A stretch of DNA of 64,000 nucleotides, taken from the NCBI RefSeq assembly GCF_014650595.1, contig NZ_BMVG01000013.1, forward strand, positions 143,310-207,309, given 5' to 3'. This DNA is from Streptomyces alanosinicus (GTDB taxonomy: Bacteria; Actinomycetota; Actinomycetes; Streptomycetales; Streptomycetaceae). The position numbers and the translations under genes were made by a program. Below, piece by piece: positions 27,435 through 35,928 of this stretch. Under the pieces are notes generated by a model. That model did no database searches, was not told where the DNA came from, and worked only from the letters and a program-made list of their open reading frames with translations. Position 1 is the stretch's first letter; the number at the start of each line of letters is the position of its first letter.

Positions 27435-28378
27435 TCCTGTGCGCCCTTGAGGAAGTCGAAGACCAGTCCCTCCCCGAGGGTGTTCTCGGCCAAATGGGAG
27501 ACGAGCACGACGCCCGGCGCCAACCCGGTGCTGGAGGCACTGACCGTCGCCATGTCGTACGACATGTTGTAGAGGTACCGCGTCCGACGATGCGTCAGCA
27601 CGATCGCGGAGGCCACGGCACGGTCCCGCGTACGTAGTTCCATGACGTGCGCGGCGTTCCTGGGAGCGAGTTCCGTGAGCAGGCCGCGGACGAAATCGCC
27701 GTACTCCGTCACGAAGTCGCGCATCGCCGGTGTTGCCGCCGCCTTCCAGGCGAGCAGCTGCTCCAGCGCCCCGGACCAGGTGTCCGGCGTGGAAGCGGTC
27801 ACCTCCACCGGCCCGATCTCGTCGACCAGGCGCTTGCGCTTACGGAGCATCTCTCCTCGCCGCTTGGAGTTCAGCAGCCCGAGGTAGCCATCCGGCGCGG
27901 AGGTGATGCGGGGCGCCTGGTCGTACACCTCAACGGCAGTGTGCGGCGCCCGTCGGCGGAAAGCGTCGGTCAGAGCTTGGGTCAAGGGCCCGCCGGACGG
28001 CAGACCGGCCAGGTGCGCACGCTCCCACCGCAGCTCGTCGAAGACCAGCCGGGCCACCGCGTCGGCCACGGCCTCCTCCCGGCCCTCGGCCGCGACCGGG
28101 CCCATGTAGTCGACGACGTCGTGTCCGCCGGCGAAGGAGAGAGTGCCGTTGTTCAGCTCGAAGGCACAGACACCGATGATTTCACCGCTGTCCGTGAAAG
28201 TGGCCGCGAGAAACTCCGACGACGGATTCTTCGCTGCGCTGTCACGCCACCACGTCAGCAGAAACCCACTGTCCTGGAAAATCGACCCGGCCCTGCCGAC
28301 GAACTCGTCCCACGGCGGATTACCAAGGATATCGTCGCCGCGCACCCACGATATTTCGACATCGCTCATGCCTCGCAC
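27374..28378 (-). CDS. GNAT/BioF2-type acyltransferase (Acetyltransf_6; FemAB-related fold)
   Basis: A 334-aa double-GNAT-fold protein. Typical features are the N-terminal FQDSGFLLTWWRD segment, the central LNSKRRGEMLRKRKRL helix (the family's conserved N-S-K-x-R region) and the C-terminal FDFLKGAQDYKVRLG motif diagnostic of BioF2-like/CelD acetyltransferases. FemAB-type relatives use aminoacyl-tRNA as the acyl donor, which is suggestive next to a CysRS gene and a tRNA-Cys. The start may be GTG 28378 or ATG 28369 (MSDVEISW). Its 3' end overlaps the S66 peptidase gene convergently. Confidence 0.75.
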   Translation of the reverse strand: MRGMSDVEISWVRGDDILGNPPWDEFVGRAGSIFQDSGFLLTWWRDSAAKNPSSEFLAATFTDSGEIIGVCAFELNNGTLSFAGGHDVVDYMGPVAAEGREEAVADAVARLVFDELRWERAHLAGLPSGGPLTQALTDAFRRRAPHTAVEVYDQAPRITSAPDGYLGLLNSKRRGEMLRKRKRLVDEIGPVEVTASTPDTWSGALEQLLAWKAAATPAMRDFVTEYGDFVRGLLTELAPRNAAHVMELRTRDRAVASAIVLTHRRTRYLYNMSYDMATVSASSTGLAPGVVLVSHLAENTLGEGLVFDFLKGAQDYKVRLGGVPEDLVALLVNS

Positions 28379-28764
28379 ATGCCCTTTCTCTGCCGCTCTG
28401 TGACGTCTGGCCCCGGCCGTGATCCAGCCGATGCGGAGGCTGTCTCCGGCTACGGTATCAAGACGGCCGCCCTGGGCCCGGGACCCAAGCCCGCGCCCGC
28501 TGAGGTTTCCCTCTCCGGTCCGGCTCTACTCCCGCCGCCTCCGCTCCCGACCACTGTCGTTGCCGGGCCTCGATCCCATGATGATCTGTGGCGCAGCACC
28601 ACGCCGCACGAGGCGGTCCGGCGGTCCGCGGATCTTGGGCCAGTCGATCCCATCTGGTTGGCACGTACGGGTGTTGCTGACGTAGAGTCGGCCGAATACG
28701 GGCGGGGGCCGGGATGGCCTCGCAGCCCATCCTGTGAGGTTCCTCAGTAAAGGAGTTCACCGCC
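28379..28764. other. Divergent promoter region of the biosynthetic-type cluster
   Basis: About 386 bp without a credible gene lie between the GNAT gene (minus) and the methyltransferase (plus). It must hold the divergent promoters of the cluster. Short open frames here have arginine/proline-rich shadow composition. I see no clear precursor peptide and no operator. Confidence 0.5.
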
Positions 28765-29619
28765 GTGGTCGAGGCGTCCGCGCCCGTCATCGGACCTCTG
28801 TCCGACATGGATTACTCACGCTTCGTCGGCCTGGTGCGCGAGCGGAACCGGCCGTCGGGAGGTGTGCGGACGGTTCAGGAGGTCATGGTGCAGGCCCGGA
28901 TCGGGCCCGGCAGCCGTGTCCTGGAGATCGGCAGCAACACCGGATTCACGTCGGTCAACCTGTCGCTGCTCACCGGGGCTTCGGTGGTCGGCATCGACAT
29001 CAACCCGAACTCGGTCGCCGAGGCGGAGAAGTACGCCGCGCTGCACGGAATCTCCGACCGCGTCCAGTTCCAGGTCCAGGACGGCCGCGGGCTCGACATC
29101 GAGGACGCGTCCTTCGACGCGGTCTGGGTCAGCAACGTGGTGTCGTTCGTGCCCGACAAGGACCGGATGCTCGGCGAAGTGGCCCGAGTGGTCAAGGTCG
29201 GCGGCACGGTGATCGCCGTACCGATCTACTACCGGCAGCAGCCGCCGACGGACATCGTCGACAAGGTATCCGAGGCGATCGGAACCCCGCTCGACGTGAT
29301 GAGCAAGGGCGACTGGCGTGCATTCTACGAAAAGGCGCCCGACCTCGAGCTCTACTACGAATCCGACTTCGTCTACGACCTCATCGAGGACCAGGGCGTC
29401 GAGAAATACTGCGACACCCTGATGGCGAAGGAGCACCTGGCGGCCCTCGACCCCAACACACAGACGCAGATCCGGGACCGGATGGGTTACTTCATGCGTC
29501 TGTTCAACGAGAACCTCAGCTACGCCGGCTTCTCCATCATGCTTCTGCAGAAGCGGTTGGCGCGGGACGAAGTCGAACTTTTCACCAGCCACTCCGCACC
29601 GCTCCTGGCCAGGGATTGA
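28765..29619 (+). CDS. SAM-dependent class I methyltransferase
   Basis: A 284-aa Rossmann-fold methyltransferase. Motif I is VLEIGSNTGF, the acidic residue ending the second strand is in VVGIDINPNS, motif post-I is VQDGRGLDIEDASFDAVW, and VVKVGGTVIAVP is motif III. It starts at GTG 28765 after an AAAGGAG ribosome-binding site. It is the first gene of a tight plus-strand operon continuing with a cysteinyl-tRNA synthetase 5 bp downstream. The substrate is unknown; an aminopropyl/aminocarboxypropyl transferase role is also possible for this fold. Confidence 0.85.
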   Translation: MVEASAPVIGPLSDMDYSRFVGLVRERNRPSGGVRTVQEVMVQARIGPGSRVLEIGSNTGFTSVNLSLLTGASVVGIDINPNSVAEAEKYAALHGISDRVQFQVQDGRGLDIEDASFDAVWVSNVVSFVPDKDRMLGEVARVVKVGGTVIAVPIYYRQQPPTDIVDKVSEAIGTPLDVMSKGDWRAFYEKAPDLELYYESDFVYDLIEDQGVEKYCDTLMAKEHLAALDPNTQTQIRDRMGYFMRLFNENLSYAGFSIMLLQKRLARDEVELFTSHSAPLLARD

Positions 29620-29624
29620 TATCC

Positions 29625-31073
29625 GTGACCAACCCATCGGCAAGCAACCAGCTGCGGCAGCGCCTTGCGCTGTACAGCACGCTGTCACGTACCATCACGC
29701 ACTTCACCCCTGCCGAGGGCGACATCGTCCGGATGTACGTGTGCGGGCCCACCGTCTACAGTGCCCCGCACATCGGCAACATGCGGACCTATCTGTTCGC
29801 CGACATCGTCCGCCGCGTGCTGCGATTCGCGGGCTACTCCGTCCGGGCGGCCATGAACATCACCGATGTGGGCCACCTGACCAGTGACGCGGACAGCGGT
29901 GACGACAAGATGGCGAAGGCAGCCGCCGCCGAGCGGGCCACCGCGTGGGAGGTCGCAGAGAAGTACACGAACATCTTCCTCTCGGACGCCGAACGCCTGA
30001 ACATCCTGCCGATGGACCTGGTGCTGCGGGCCACTCAGCACATCCCCCAGCAGATCGCGCTGATCCAGCGGCTGGAGGAGAAGGGCGTCGTCTACCGGAC
30101 CGACGACGGGATGTACTTCGACACCTCGTTCGTGCCCGACTACGGCAAGCTCACCCCGAACGACACCCGTGAGCACCTGCGCGCCGGCGAGCGCGTGGCC
30201 ATGGGTGAGAAGCGGCACGCCACCGACTTCTCCCTGTGGAAGTTCTCCGCGCCGGACGCGCCCAAGCGCGACATGGAATGGCCGTCACCCTGGGGTGTCG
30301 GCTTCCCCGGCTGGCACATCGAGTGCTCGGCGATGGCGATGGAATACCTGGGCGAGACACTCGACCTGCACCTCGGGGGCATCGACCACATTCCGATCCA
30401 CCACACCAACGAGATCGCACAGAGCGAGACGGCGACCGGAGTCCCGTTCTCCCGTTGGTGGATGCACGGCGCCTTCCTCACTCTTGAGGGCGAGCAGAGG
30501 ATGGGCAAGTCCGAGGGCAACAAGATCACTCTCGACACGCTCGTCGACGAAGGCTTCGACCCGCTCGAATTCCGTTACCTCGCCCTACTGAGCCACTACC
30601 GCAGCCCGCTGTCGTTCTCGCCCACCGCGCTGGAGCAGGCAGCGAACGCCCTGCGGCGGCTGCGGCACCGGGTCGCCGGTCTGAAGAAGGCGGTCGGTGT
30701 CGAAGCCGCCCTGCCGGACACTCCCGACAGCCCGTACCTCAAGCGCTTCGTCGATGCCCTGGCGGACGACCTCAACATGCCCCGCGCCGTCGCCGAGCTG
30801 TGGCAGCTCGTCCGGGACCCGGAAGTCGACGACGCCAGCAAGCTGAGTCTGATCCTGGCCTTCGACGAGGTGCTGGGACTGGACCTCGAGTCCGCGTCGG
30901 AGGAGTCCACCGAGATCCCCGACGCCGTGCGGCAGCTGGCCCAGGAGCGCTGGGAACTTCGGTCGGCGAAGCAATTCGCGGAATCCGACAAGCTGCGCGA
31001 CGAGATCCTGGCAGCCGGCTTCACCGTGCAGGACGGGCCTGAGGGGTACCAGCTTGTTCCTGTCAACGACTGA
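29625..31073 (+). CDS. Second cysteinyl-tRNA synthetase (CysRS), cluster-associated
   Basis: A 482-aa class I synthetase of full CysRS length. The zinc ligands are present: Cys40 in MYVCGPTVY, the Cys of WHIECSAMA, and His/Glu of HHTNEIAQ. The HIGH motif is HIGN (49-52) and KMSKS appears as RMGKS (292-296). The variant GGIDHIPIHHTNEIAQ differs from the common GSDLMFPHHENE of housekeeping actinobacterial CysRS. The C-terminal helical anticodon-binding domain (SAKQFAESDKLRDEI) is kept, unlike in the mycothiol ligase MshC, so real tRNA charging is expected. The cluster position suggests a biosynthetic or resistance role. GTG start with AGGGA upstream. Confidence 0.9.
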   Translation: MTNPSASNQLRQRLALYSTLSRTITHFTPAEGDIVRMYVCGPTVYSAPHIGNMRTYLFADIVRRVLRFAGYSVRAAMNITDVGHLTSDADSGDDKMAKAAAAERATAWEVAEKYTNIFLSDAERLNILPMDLVLRATQHIPQQIALIQRLEEKGVVYRTDDGMYFDTSFVPDYGKLTPNDTREHLRAGERVAMGEKRHATDFSLWKFSAPDAPKRDMEWPSPWGVGFPGWHIECSAMAMEYLGETLDLHLGGIDHIPIHHTNEIAQSETATGVPFSRWWMHGAFLTLEGEQRMGKSEGNKITLDTLVDEGFDPLEFRYLALLSHYRSPLSFSPTALEQAANALRRLRHRVAGLKKAVGVEAALPDTPDSPYLKRFVDALADDLNMPRAVAELWQLVRDPEVDDASKLSLILAFDEVLGLDLESASEESTEIPDAVRQLAQERWELRSAKQFAESDKLRDEILAAGFTVQDGPEGYQLVPVND

Positions 31074-32286
31074 GCTACCGTCGGACATGGTGGGACCGGC
31101 AGCTCGGGCACTGCGGCAACTACGGCGAATAGCAACGCCGTCGACGGGCACGCCCGCGGCGCTGGTCGACCTGGACCGGATCGCGGGCGGGGTGGACCTG
31201 GTCCGGAAGGCACACCCGCGCATACGGGTCACTTACGCCGTGAAGGCCTCCTACCACCGGCCCATCCTCGACTCCGTGCGCACGGCAGGAGCGGGTATCA
31301 GCGTCTTCTCCGAACTGGAGCTGTCGCTGTCCAGGACCGCGGGGTTCGCCCCCTCCGCCATCGTCTACAACGGTGTGGGCCGTGACGGTGCGGAGCTGAC
31401 CACCGCGGTTGACGCCGGCGTCATGGTCAATCTGGAGTCGCTCGCTGAGCTGCACGGCCTTCTCCAGGCCCGACGCGCAGGCGGCCCACCCGGCCGCATC
31501 GGCTTCCGAGTCCATGCTCCCGCGCCGGACGAGAACGACATCCCCGGCAAGTACGGCGTCCTTGGACTGCCCGTCACAGAACTGCCTGCCGTCGCGGATC
31601 TGCTCAGCGGATCCGGCCTCGTCATCGGCGGTGTCAGCTTCCACCACTTCGCCAACCGGCTTGACGGAAGCGCTCATCTCGGCGCCCTGGACCAGCTGAT
31701 ACCCGCGCTGACCCAGCTGTCCGGGCATCCTGCGGTCGCTCTCGACCACATCGACGTGGGCGGAGGGCTGGCCAGCCGGATGGAGGTGAACGACGAGACC
31801 GCCACAGAAGCGTTCCGGGCTCTCGCCGACCGGATCGACGCGGATCTCGACTGCGACACGATCGTCGAGCTCGGCCGGTTCCTGGTCGCCGACGCCGAGT
31901 CCCTGATCAGCCGAGTGGTGGACGTGCGGACCAGCGGCGACGTGCTGGTCGCCATCCTGGACGCAACGACGAACTACCTGATACCCGCGCCCGGCCACCG
32001 GTTCCGGGTGGAGCGACTGAACTCGCTCGCCGAGGGCGAGGCCCGGAGTCCGGTGCGCTTCGTCGACCGGCTGGGCAGCGTGATCTGTGAGAACGACTGC
32101 GGGCCTCTCCAGCAGGGCGACCTGGTCGGAGTGCTCAACGCCGGCGCCTACGCGGGCGTCATGAAGGAGCACTTCGTCTACCCGCTGCCGGACATATCCT
32201 TCGTCCGGGACGACGCGGTCGTCGCCGCCTTCCCCGCCGGCACCGACGAAGCCGTGCGGGCCCACCACCACTGGCCCGAACGATGA
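31054..32286 (+). CDS. Fold-III PLP-dependent enzyme (DAP/ornithine decarboxylase-like)
   Basis: An up-to-410-aa alanine-racemase-fold enzyme. The Schiff-base lysine is Lys64 in YAVKASYH; the PLP phosphate loop is IDVGGGL, HHFAN is conserved, and the C-terminal barrel has CGPLQQGD and NAGAY (the family's Cys and Tyr). These fit DAP-decarboxylase-like enzymes, including BtrK-type decarboxylases in antibiotic clusters. The TTG start at 31054 has GAGGGG 7 nt upstream and overlaps the CysRS 3' end by 20 bp; ATG 31087 is the alternative. It overlaps the next gene by 4 bp (ATGA). Likely substrate: an amino acid or carrier-/peptide-bound amino acid. Confidence 0.85.
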   Translation: MFLSTTELPSDMVGPAARALRQLRRIATPSTGTPAALVDLDRIAGGVDLVRKAHPRIRVTYAVKASYHRPILDSVRTAGAGISVFSELELSLSRTAGFAPSAIVYNGVGRDGAELTTAVDAGVMVNLESLAELHGLLQARRAGGPPGRIGFRVHAPAPDENDIPGKYGVLGLPVTELPAVADLLSGSGLVIGGVSFHHFANRLDGSAHLGALDQLIPALTQLSGHPAVALDHIDVGGGLASRMEVNDETATEAFRALADRIDADLDCDTIVELGRFLVADAESLISRVVDVRTSGDVLVAILDATTNYLIPAPGHRFRVERLNSLAEGEARSPVRFVDRLGSVICENDCGPLQQGDLVGVLNAGAYAGVMKEHFVYPLPDISFVRDDAVVAAFPAGTDEAVRAHHHWPER

Positions 32287-33032
32287 CCCGGTTCACCGCC
32301 GTGTACGGCACGAAGGGCGGCGTCGGCAAGTCCACGATCGCCGTCAACACCGCATACGCGCTCAACGAGTCGGGTGCCTCCGTCGGTCTGGTGGACCTGG
32401 ACCTGTCCGGACCGAACGTCCAGAACCTGGTGGCGGGACTCGCTGGGCGGCCACCGACCATGGTGGACTTCCGCGTGCGTCCCGGCCGGTACGGCGGGGT
32501 CGACGTCGCCGGGCTGGGTTTCTTCGTCCGCCCCCACGAGGCAGGGCTGCTCAGCGGCAAGTACCTCGAGGGCGCACTGACGCAGATGCTCTTCCACGAC
32601 GCGTGGCAGGCCTATGACCACGTCATCGTGGACATGCCGCCCGGTTTCGACGAACTGCATCGCCAGGTGTTCACCCGACTGCCCATGCGGATCGCCCTGG
32701 TGACCACGCCTCATGTGCTGTCCACCCAGGACCTGGCCCGCGGCCGTCGGCTACTGGAGCAGCTGAGCCTCCCGGTCCTCGGATACGTGGAGAACATGAG
32801 CCACTTCTGCTGTGAGTTCTGCGGTCGGCCCTCCCGGCTGTTCGCGCCCGCCGACGACGGCACGCTGGACGATCTCGACCTGCTCGCGCGCGTGCCGTTC
32901 GCGCCGGAACCAGCGGTCCTCGGGGCGTCGATTCCGCTGGTACTCACGGACGAACCGGCCGTCGCCGAGTTCCGCCACGGTGTTCACGAGGTTGCCCGGC
33001 GCATACACACAGAGGTGCAGCAAGAAGGATGA
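32283..33032 (+). CDS. Mrp/NBP35-type P-loop ATPase with CxxC
   Basis: A 249-aa SIMIBI ATPase. The N-terminal deviant Walker A YGTKGGVGKST is followed by LVDLDLSGPN (Walker A') and VIVDMPPGFDE (switch II). Cys177-x-x-Cys180 in the FCCEFCG stretch matches the Fe-S-binding CxxC of Mrp/ApbC/NBP35 carriers. Such proteins bind and transfer [4Fe-4S] clusters. No obvious Fe-S enzyme lies in the cluster, so its client is unknown. It overlaps both neighbours by 4 bp. Confidence 0.82.
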   Translation: MTRFTAVYGTKGGVGKSTIAVNTAYALNESGASVGLVDLDLSGPNVQNLVAGLAGRPPTMVDFRVRPGRYGGVDVAGLGFFVRPHEAGLLSGKYLEGALTQMLFHDAWQAYDHVIVDMPPGFDELHRQVFTRLPMRIALVTTPHVLSTQDLARGRRLLEQLSLPVLGYVENMSHFCCEFCGRPSRLFAPADDGTLDDLDLLARVPFAPEPAVLGASIPLVLTDEPAVAEFRHGVHEVARRIHTEVQQEG

Positions 33033-34114
33033 GCACGGACGCAAAGCCTCTCGACACATCGATCGGTGTGATCTCCGACGACCAGCTCGCCAGGGTACAG
33101 AACGCGTACGGCCTGACGTCACTGCTGGTGCTGCCGTTCTTCTCGCTCAACAAGTCGATCATCGACTTGCGCCGGCGTACGGAGACCGCGCGCAAGGTGT
33201 TTATCGAGTCCGACCAAGGCGTGCTGTTCCTGAAGGAACTCCCCTGGTATTGCTCGTCGGTGGAGTTCGCGGAGTTCCAGACCGAGCTCCTGTCCCGTCT
33301 GCACGACCTGGGCGCCCCAGTGGCCCGTCCGTTGGCGACGACCTCGAGCCGGCGTTTCTTCCATGACCGGCGGACCGGCTCTATCTTTACCCTCCAACCG
33401 TACGTGGCGGGCCGGAGCTGGACCGGCGGCGACGGCGAGGCACAGGCGGCCGGCCGCGCGCTGGCCGGGCTGCATACGCACGCACGGCAGACGCGGATGA
33501 ACGGCCTGCCCGTGATGCGGGACGTGTTCTCCACGGCGGAGAGCCTGGTGGGTCTGCTTGAGGACAGCGCAGAGCATCCCGAGCCGGTACGCAAGGAGAT
33601 CGACGACTTCCGCCGTCTCGCGCTGGCCACTGTCGACCGATCCCGGACCGAGGCGTACGCCGCTGGTTACGGAGCTGAGGCGTTGCCGGTCCATGGTGAC
33701 TTCAACCCCTTCAACCTGATCTTCGGGGAGATCTCGGGGAGCGTCGAATCGATCGTCGGGATCGTGGACTTCGACAATGCCTGCCTCGACGACCGGGCTC
33801 ACGACCTGGGCGAAGCTCTGGTGCGCTTCGGCTGGGTGAACTACCGCGGTCTCAGCTCGGCTTACGGAGCGGTGCCCGCTGGCTTCGATCACGCCGCGGT
33901 CGCGGCCGTCCTGGCCGGATACCGAGAAGCGGACAAGGCTGCGGCGACGGCGGCGCGCCCTCTGCTGCCGGCAGTGATGACCGCCGTGGCACTGGAGTTG
34001 GCCGCCATCGGTCTGCTGTCGGCGTACTACACGCCGAGCGATCTGCCCGCCCTGCGTCGCAACGCGCAGACACTGCCGAAGATGGCCGCGGAGGCCGTCG
34101 CCCTGGCCTGGTAG
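33029..34114 (+). CDS. APH/ChoK-family phosphotransferase
   Basis: A 361-aa protein of the aminoglycoside phosphotransferase/kinase-like fold. The catalytic loop VHGDFNPFNLIF (HxDxxxxN) and the metal-binding VDFDNA are intact. It may phosphorylate a biosynthetic intermediate or the product as self-protection. It overlaps the Mrp-like gene (ATGA) and is 10 bp from the thymidylate-kinase homologue, so it is part of the same transcript. Confidence 0.85.
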   Translation: MSTDAKPLDTSIGVISDDQLARVQNAYGLTSLLVLPFFSLNKSIIDLRRRTETARKVFIESDQGVLFLKELPWYCSSVEFAEFQTELLSRLHDLGAPVARPLATTSSRRFFHDRRTGSIFTLQPYVAGRSWTGGDGEAQAAGRALAGLHTHARQTRMNGLPVMRDVFSTAESLVGLLEDSAEHPEPVRKEIDDFRRLALATVDRSRTEAYAAGYGAEALPVHGDFNPFNLIFGEISGSVESIVGIVDFDNACLDDRAHDLGEALVRFGWVNYRGLSSAYGAVPAGFDHAAVAAVLAGYREADKAAATAARPLLPAVMTAVALELAAIGLLSAYYTPSDLPALRRNAQTLPKMAAEAVALAW

Positions 34115-34124
34115 GAGTTCTGAC

Positions 34125-34754
34125 ATGTCGCATCCGCTGCTTCTCTCCATCGAGGGGATCGACGGGTCGGGCAAGACCACTCAGGTGACGCGGCTCGCTG
34201 CAGCGCTGTCGGAGGCCGGCGTCCGCGCCGAGCCGATGGTGGTCGAGGCGTTCGGCGCTCGTACAGTCAACACGCTCTCCGAGCAGCTGACCGGGGACCC
34301 GTACGCCTATCACCCGACGATCCCCGTTGAGCTGCGCGAGTGGGTCTTTGCCTGCGACGTCGCATACTTCACCAAAACAAGGTTCCCGCCCCTGCTCGAT
34401 GCCGGCGTCACCGTCGTGTGGGACCGCGGGCCGCTGTCGTACCACGCCTCCGCCGTCGTGTACGACGGCCTGTCGGAGTGGGTGCGCCGAGCCCAGTCGC
34501 TCTATCCCCGGCCGCACCGCACCTACCTGCTGGACCTTCCCGCCGAGACGGCGGTGCGACGGCTCACGGAACGCGCTGGGAAGCGGCAGCGGACCGACGA
34601 GTCCCTGAACCTGCTCCGTCGGGTTCGGGAGCTGATGCTGGAGATGGCGGAGGACCGGCCGGACGTCGTGGTCCTGGACGCGACGCGCGACCCGGACGAG
34701 ACGACCGACCAGATCCTCCGCCACTGGCTCACCAGTCGGCCGGACACCGACTGA
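34125..34754 (+). CDS. Thymidylate kinase homologue
   Basis: A 209-aa P-loop NMP kinase of the dTMP-kinase family. Walker A is EGIDGSGKTTQ, the conserved DR is in VWDRGPLSY, and the LID-like segment is AGKRQRTDE. Streptomyces already has a housekeeping tmk elsewhere, so this copy is probably specific to the cluster, phosphorylating a nucleotide or a phosphorylated intermediate made by the neighbouring APH-type kinase. The family assignment is clear; the substrate is not. Confidence 0.82.
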   Translation: MSHPLLLSIEGIDGSGKTTQVTRLAAALSEAGVRAEPMVVEAFGARTVNTLSEQLTGDPYAYHPTIPVELREWVFACDVAYFTKTRFPPLLDAGVTVVWDRGPLSYHASAVVYDGLSEWVRRAQSLYPRPHRTYLLDLPAETAVRRLTERAGKRQRTDESLNLLRRVRELMLEMAEDRPDVVVLDATRDPDETTDQILRHWLTSRPDTD

Positions 34755-34757
34755 GGA

Positions 34758-35825
34758 TCAGACCCAGGAGGGTGTGCCCGCGATGCGCGGCATCACGTGG
34801 AGGTCCCGGATGTCGTCGTGCTTCAGGACCCAGAGCAGGAACCGCTCGAGACCGAGGCCGAACCCCGCCGTCTCCAGAGGGTAGTTGTCCTTCATCCGGA
34901 CGTACCAGGCGTAGTCGGACTCCGCAACGAGGTGATCGGCGAGCGCCCTGCGGGTCTCCTCGCCGGTGATGTGCCGTGCGCCGCAGCCGGCCACCTCGCC
35001 GATGCCGAGGAGCAGGTCGGCGCTGTGCGCCCTGCCCCGCTCGTCGACCCGCTGGTAGAACGGCACCGTGCGGGACGGCGGGAAAGTCAGCCACACGGCA
35101 CCACCGAAGCGCTCGATGAGGGCCTGCTCGCCGCGCCGGGTGATCGCCGGGGCGCCAGGCGCCTTCAGCGTGAAGCAGTCCGAGCCGAGGATGTCCTCCG
35201 CCTCGTCATAACTGATGCGCGGGAACTCCTCTCGCTTGAGGAGATCTTCGAGGTGGACGGTGGTGCCGACGCAGCGCTCCAGCTGGGTTCCGACCGTTCC
35301 GTCGAGCAGGCCCTCGGTGAGAGCCCGCATGTACGCCTCGACCAGGCTCATCACCTCCTCCAGCCCGCCGAGGATCTCCGCCTCGGAATGGAAGAACTGG
35401 TTGAGGTGCGTCTTGTCTGCCGCCTCCCCGCGGAAGGTCGGCATGACGTAGTACGCGCCGTCGAGGCCGTGCCGCAGCATGAACTCCAGCTGGAACTGCA
35501 TCGAGTCGGCGAGGTAGGTGCGGTCGCCCAGGAGGTCGATCTGTACCGGCAGGCTGTCGCTGCCGAGCCCCATCGGACTTGACACGGAGCTGACGGTGAT
35601 CGGCATGAGCACCGGGGACATGTTGCGCGCCTGGTAGAACGCGTTGGTGGTGGCCAGGACAGCGGCGTTGGCAGCGGTCAGGGTCCGGTACCACGGGTGT
35701 TCGACGGCGGCAATGAGGTGGGCTTCCGGATCGGCCCAGACACCGGGCGGCCTGGTCCGCTGCTCGGACGACTGCACCGCGTCATCGACGGGCGAGGCGT
35801 CGAGCAGGCCACTTCCTTGACTCAC
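34758..35825 (-). CDS. AsnRS/AspRS-like class II ligase lacking the anticodon-binding domain
   Basis: A 355-aa class II aminoacyl-tRNA synthetase catalytic core. Motif 2 is PTFRGEAADKTHLNQFFHSE, and motif 3 is GFGLGLERFLLW. The N-terminal OB-fold that recognises the anticodon in AsnRS/AspRS is absent, as in archaeal AsnA-like proteins (asparagine synthetase derived from AspRS). It therefore probably adenylates an amino acid for amide formation, or acts as a resistant target; true tRNA-Asn charging is less likely. GTG 35825 follows a GAGGAGA ribosome-binding site. It is convergent with the thymidylate-kinase homologue, only 3 bp apart. Confidence 0.8.
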   Translation of the reverse strand: MSQGSGLLDASPVDDAVQSSEQRTRPPGVWADPEAHLIAAVEHPWYRTLTAANAAVLATTNAFYQARNMSPVLMPITVSSVSSPMGLGSDSLPVQIDLLGDRTYLADSMQFQLEFMLRHGLDGAYYVMPTFRGEAADKTHLNQFFHSEAEILGGLEEVMSLVEAYMRALTEGLLDGTVGTQLERCVGTTVHLEDLLKREEFPRISYDEAEDILGSDCFTLKAPGAPAITRRGEQALIERFGGAVWLTFPPSRTVPFYQRVDERGRAHSADLLLGIGEVAGCGARHITGEETRRALADHLVAESDYAWYVRMKDNYPLETAGFGLGLERFLLWVLKHDDIRDLHVMPRIAGTPSWV

Positions 35826-35928
35826 GCGTTTTCTCCTCGTTGTGCTTGATTCTTCAATAGGCCTCACCCGAACCGCTGGTGAGGAGGGGCGCTCACCGTC
35901 CCCGGCGCCATGAGCGGTGCTGCTCGTC

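Noticed and set aside
28379..28764. Possible precursor peptide gene (microcin- or PEARL-like) in the gap
   Set aside because: Open frames there are Arg/Pro-rich shadows without a ribosome-binding site or conserved-looking tail.
29625..31073. CysRS homologue as the mycothiol ligase MshC
   Set aside because: It retains the C-terminal anticodon-binding helices and full CysRS length, which MshC lacks.
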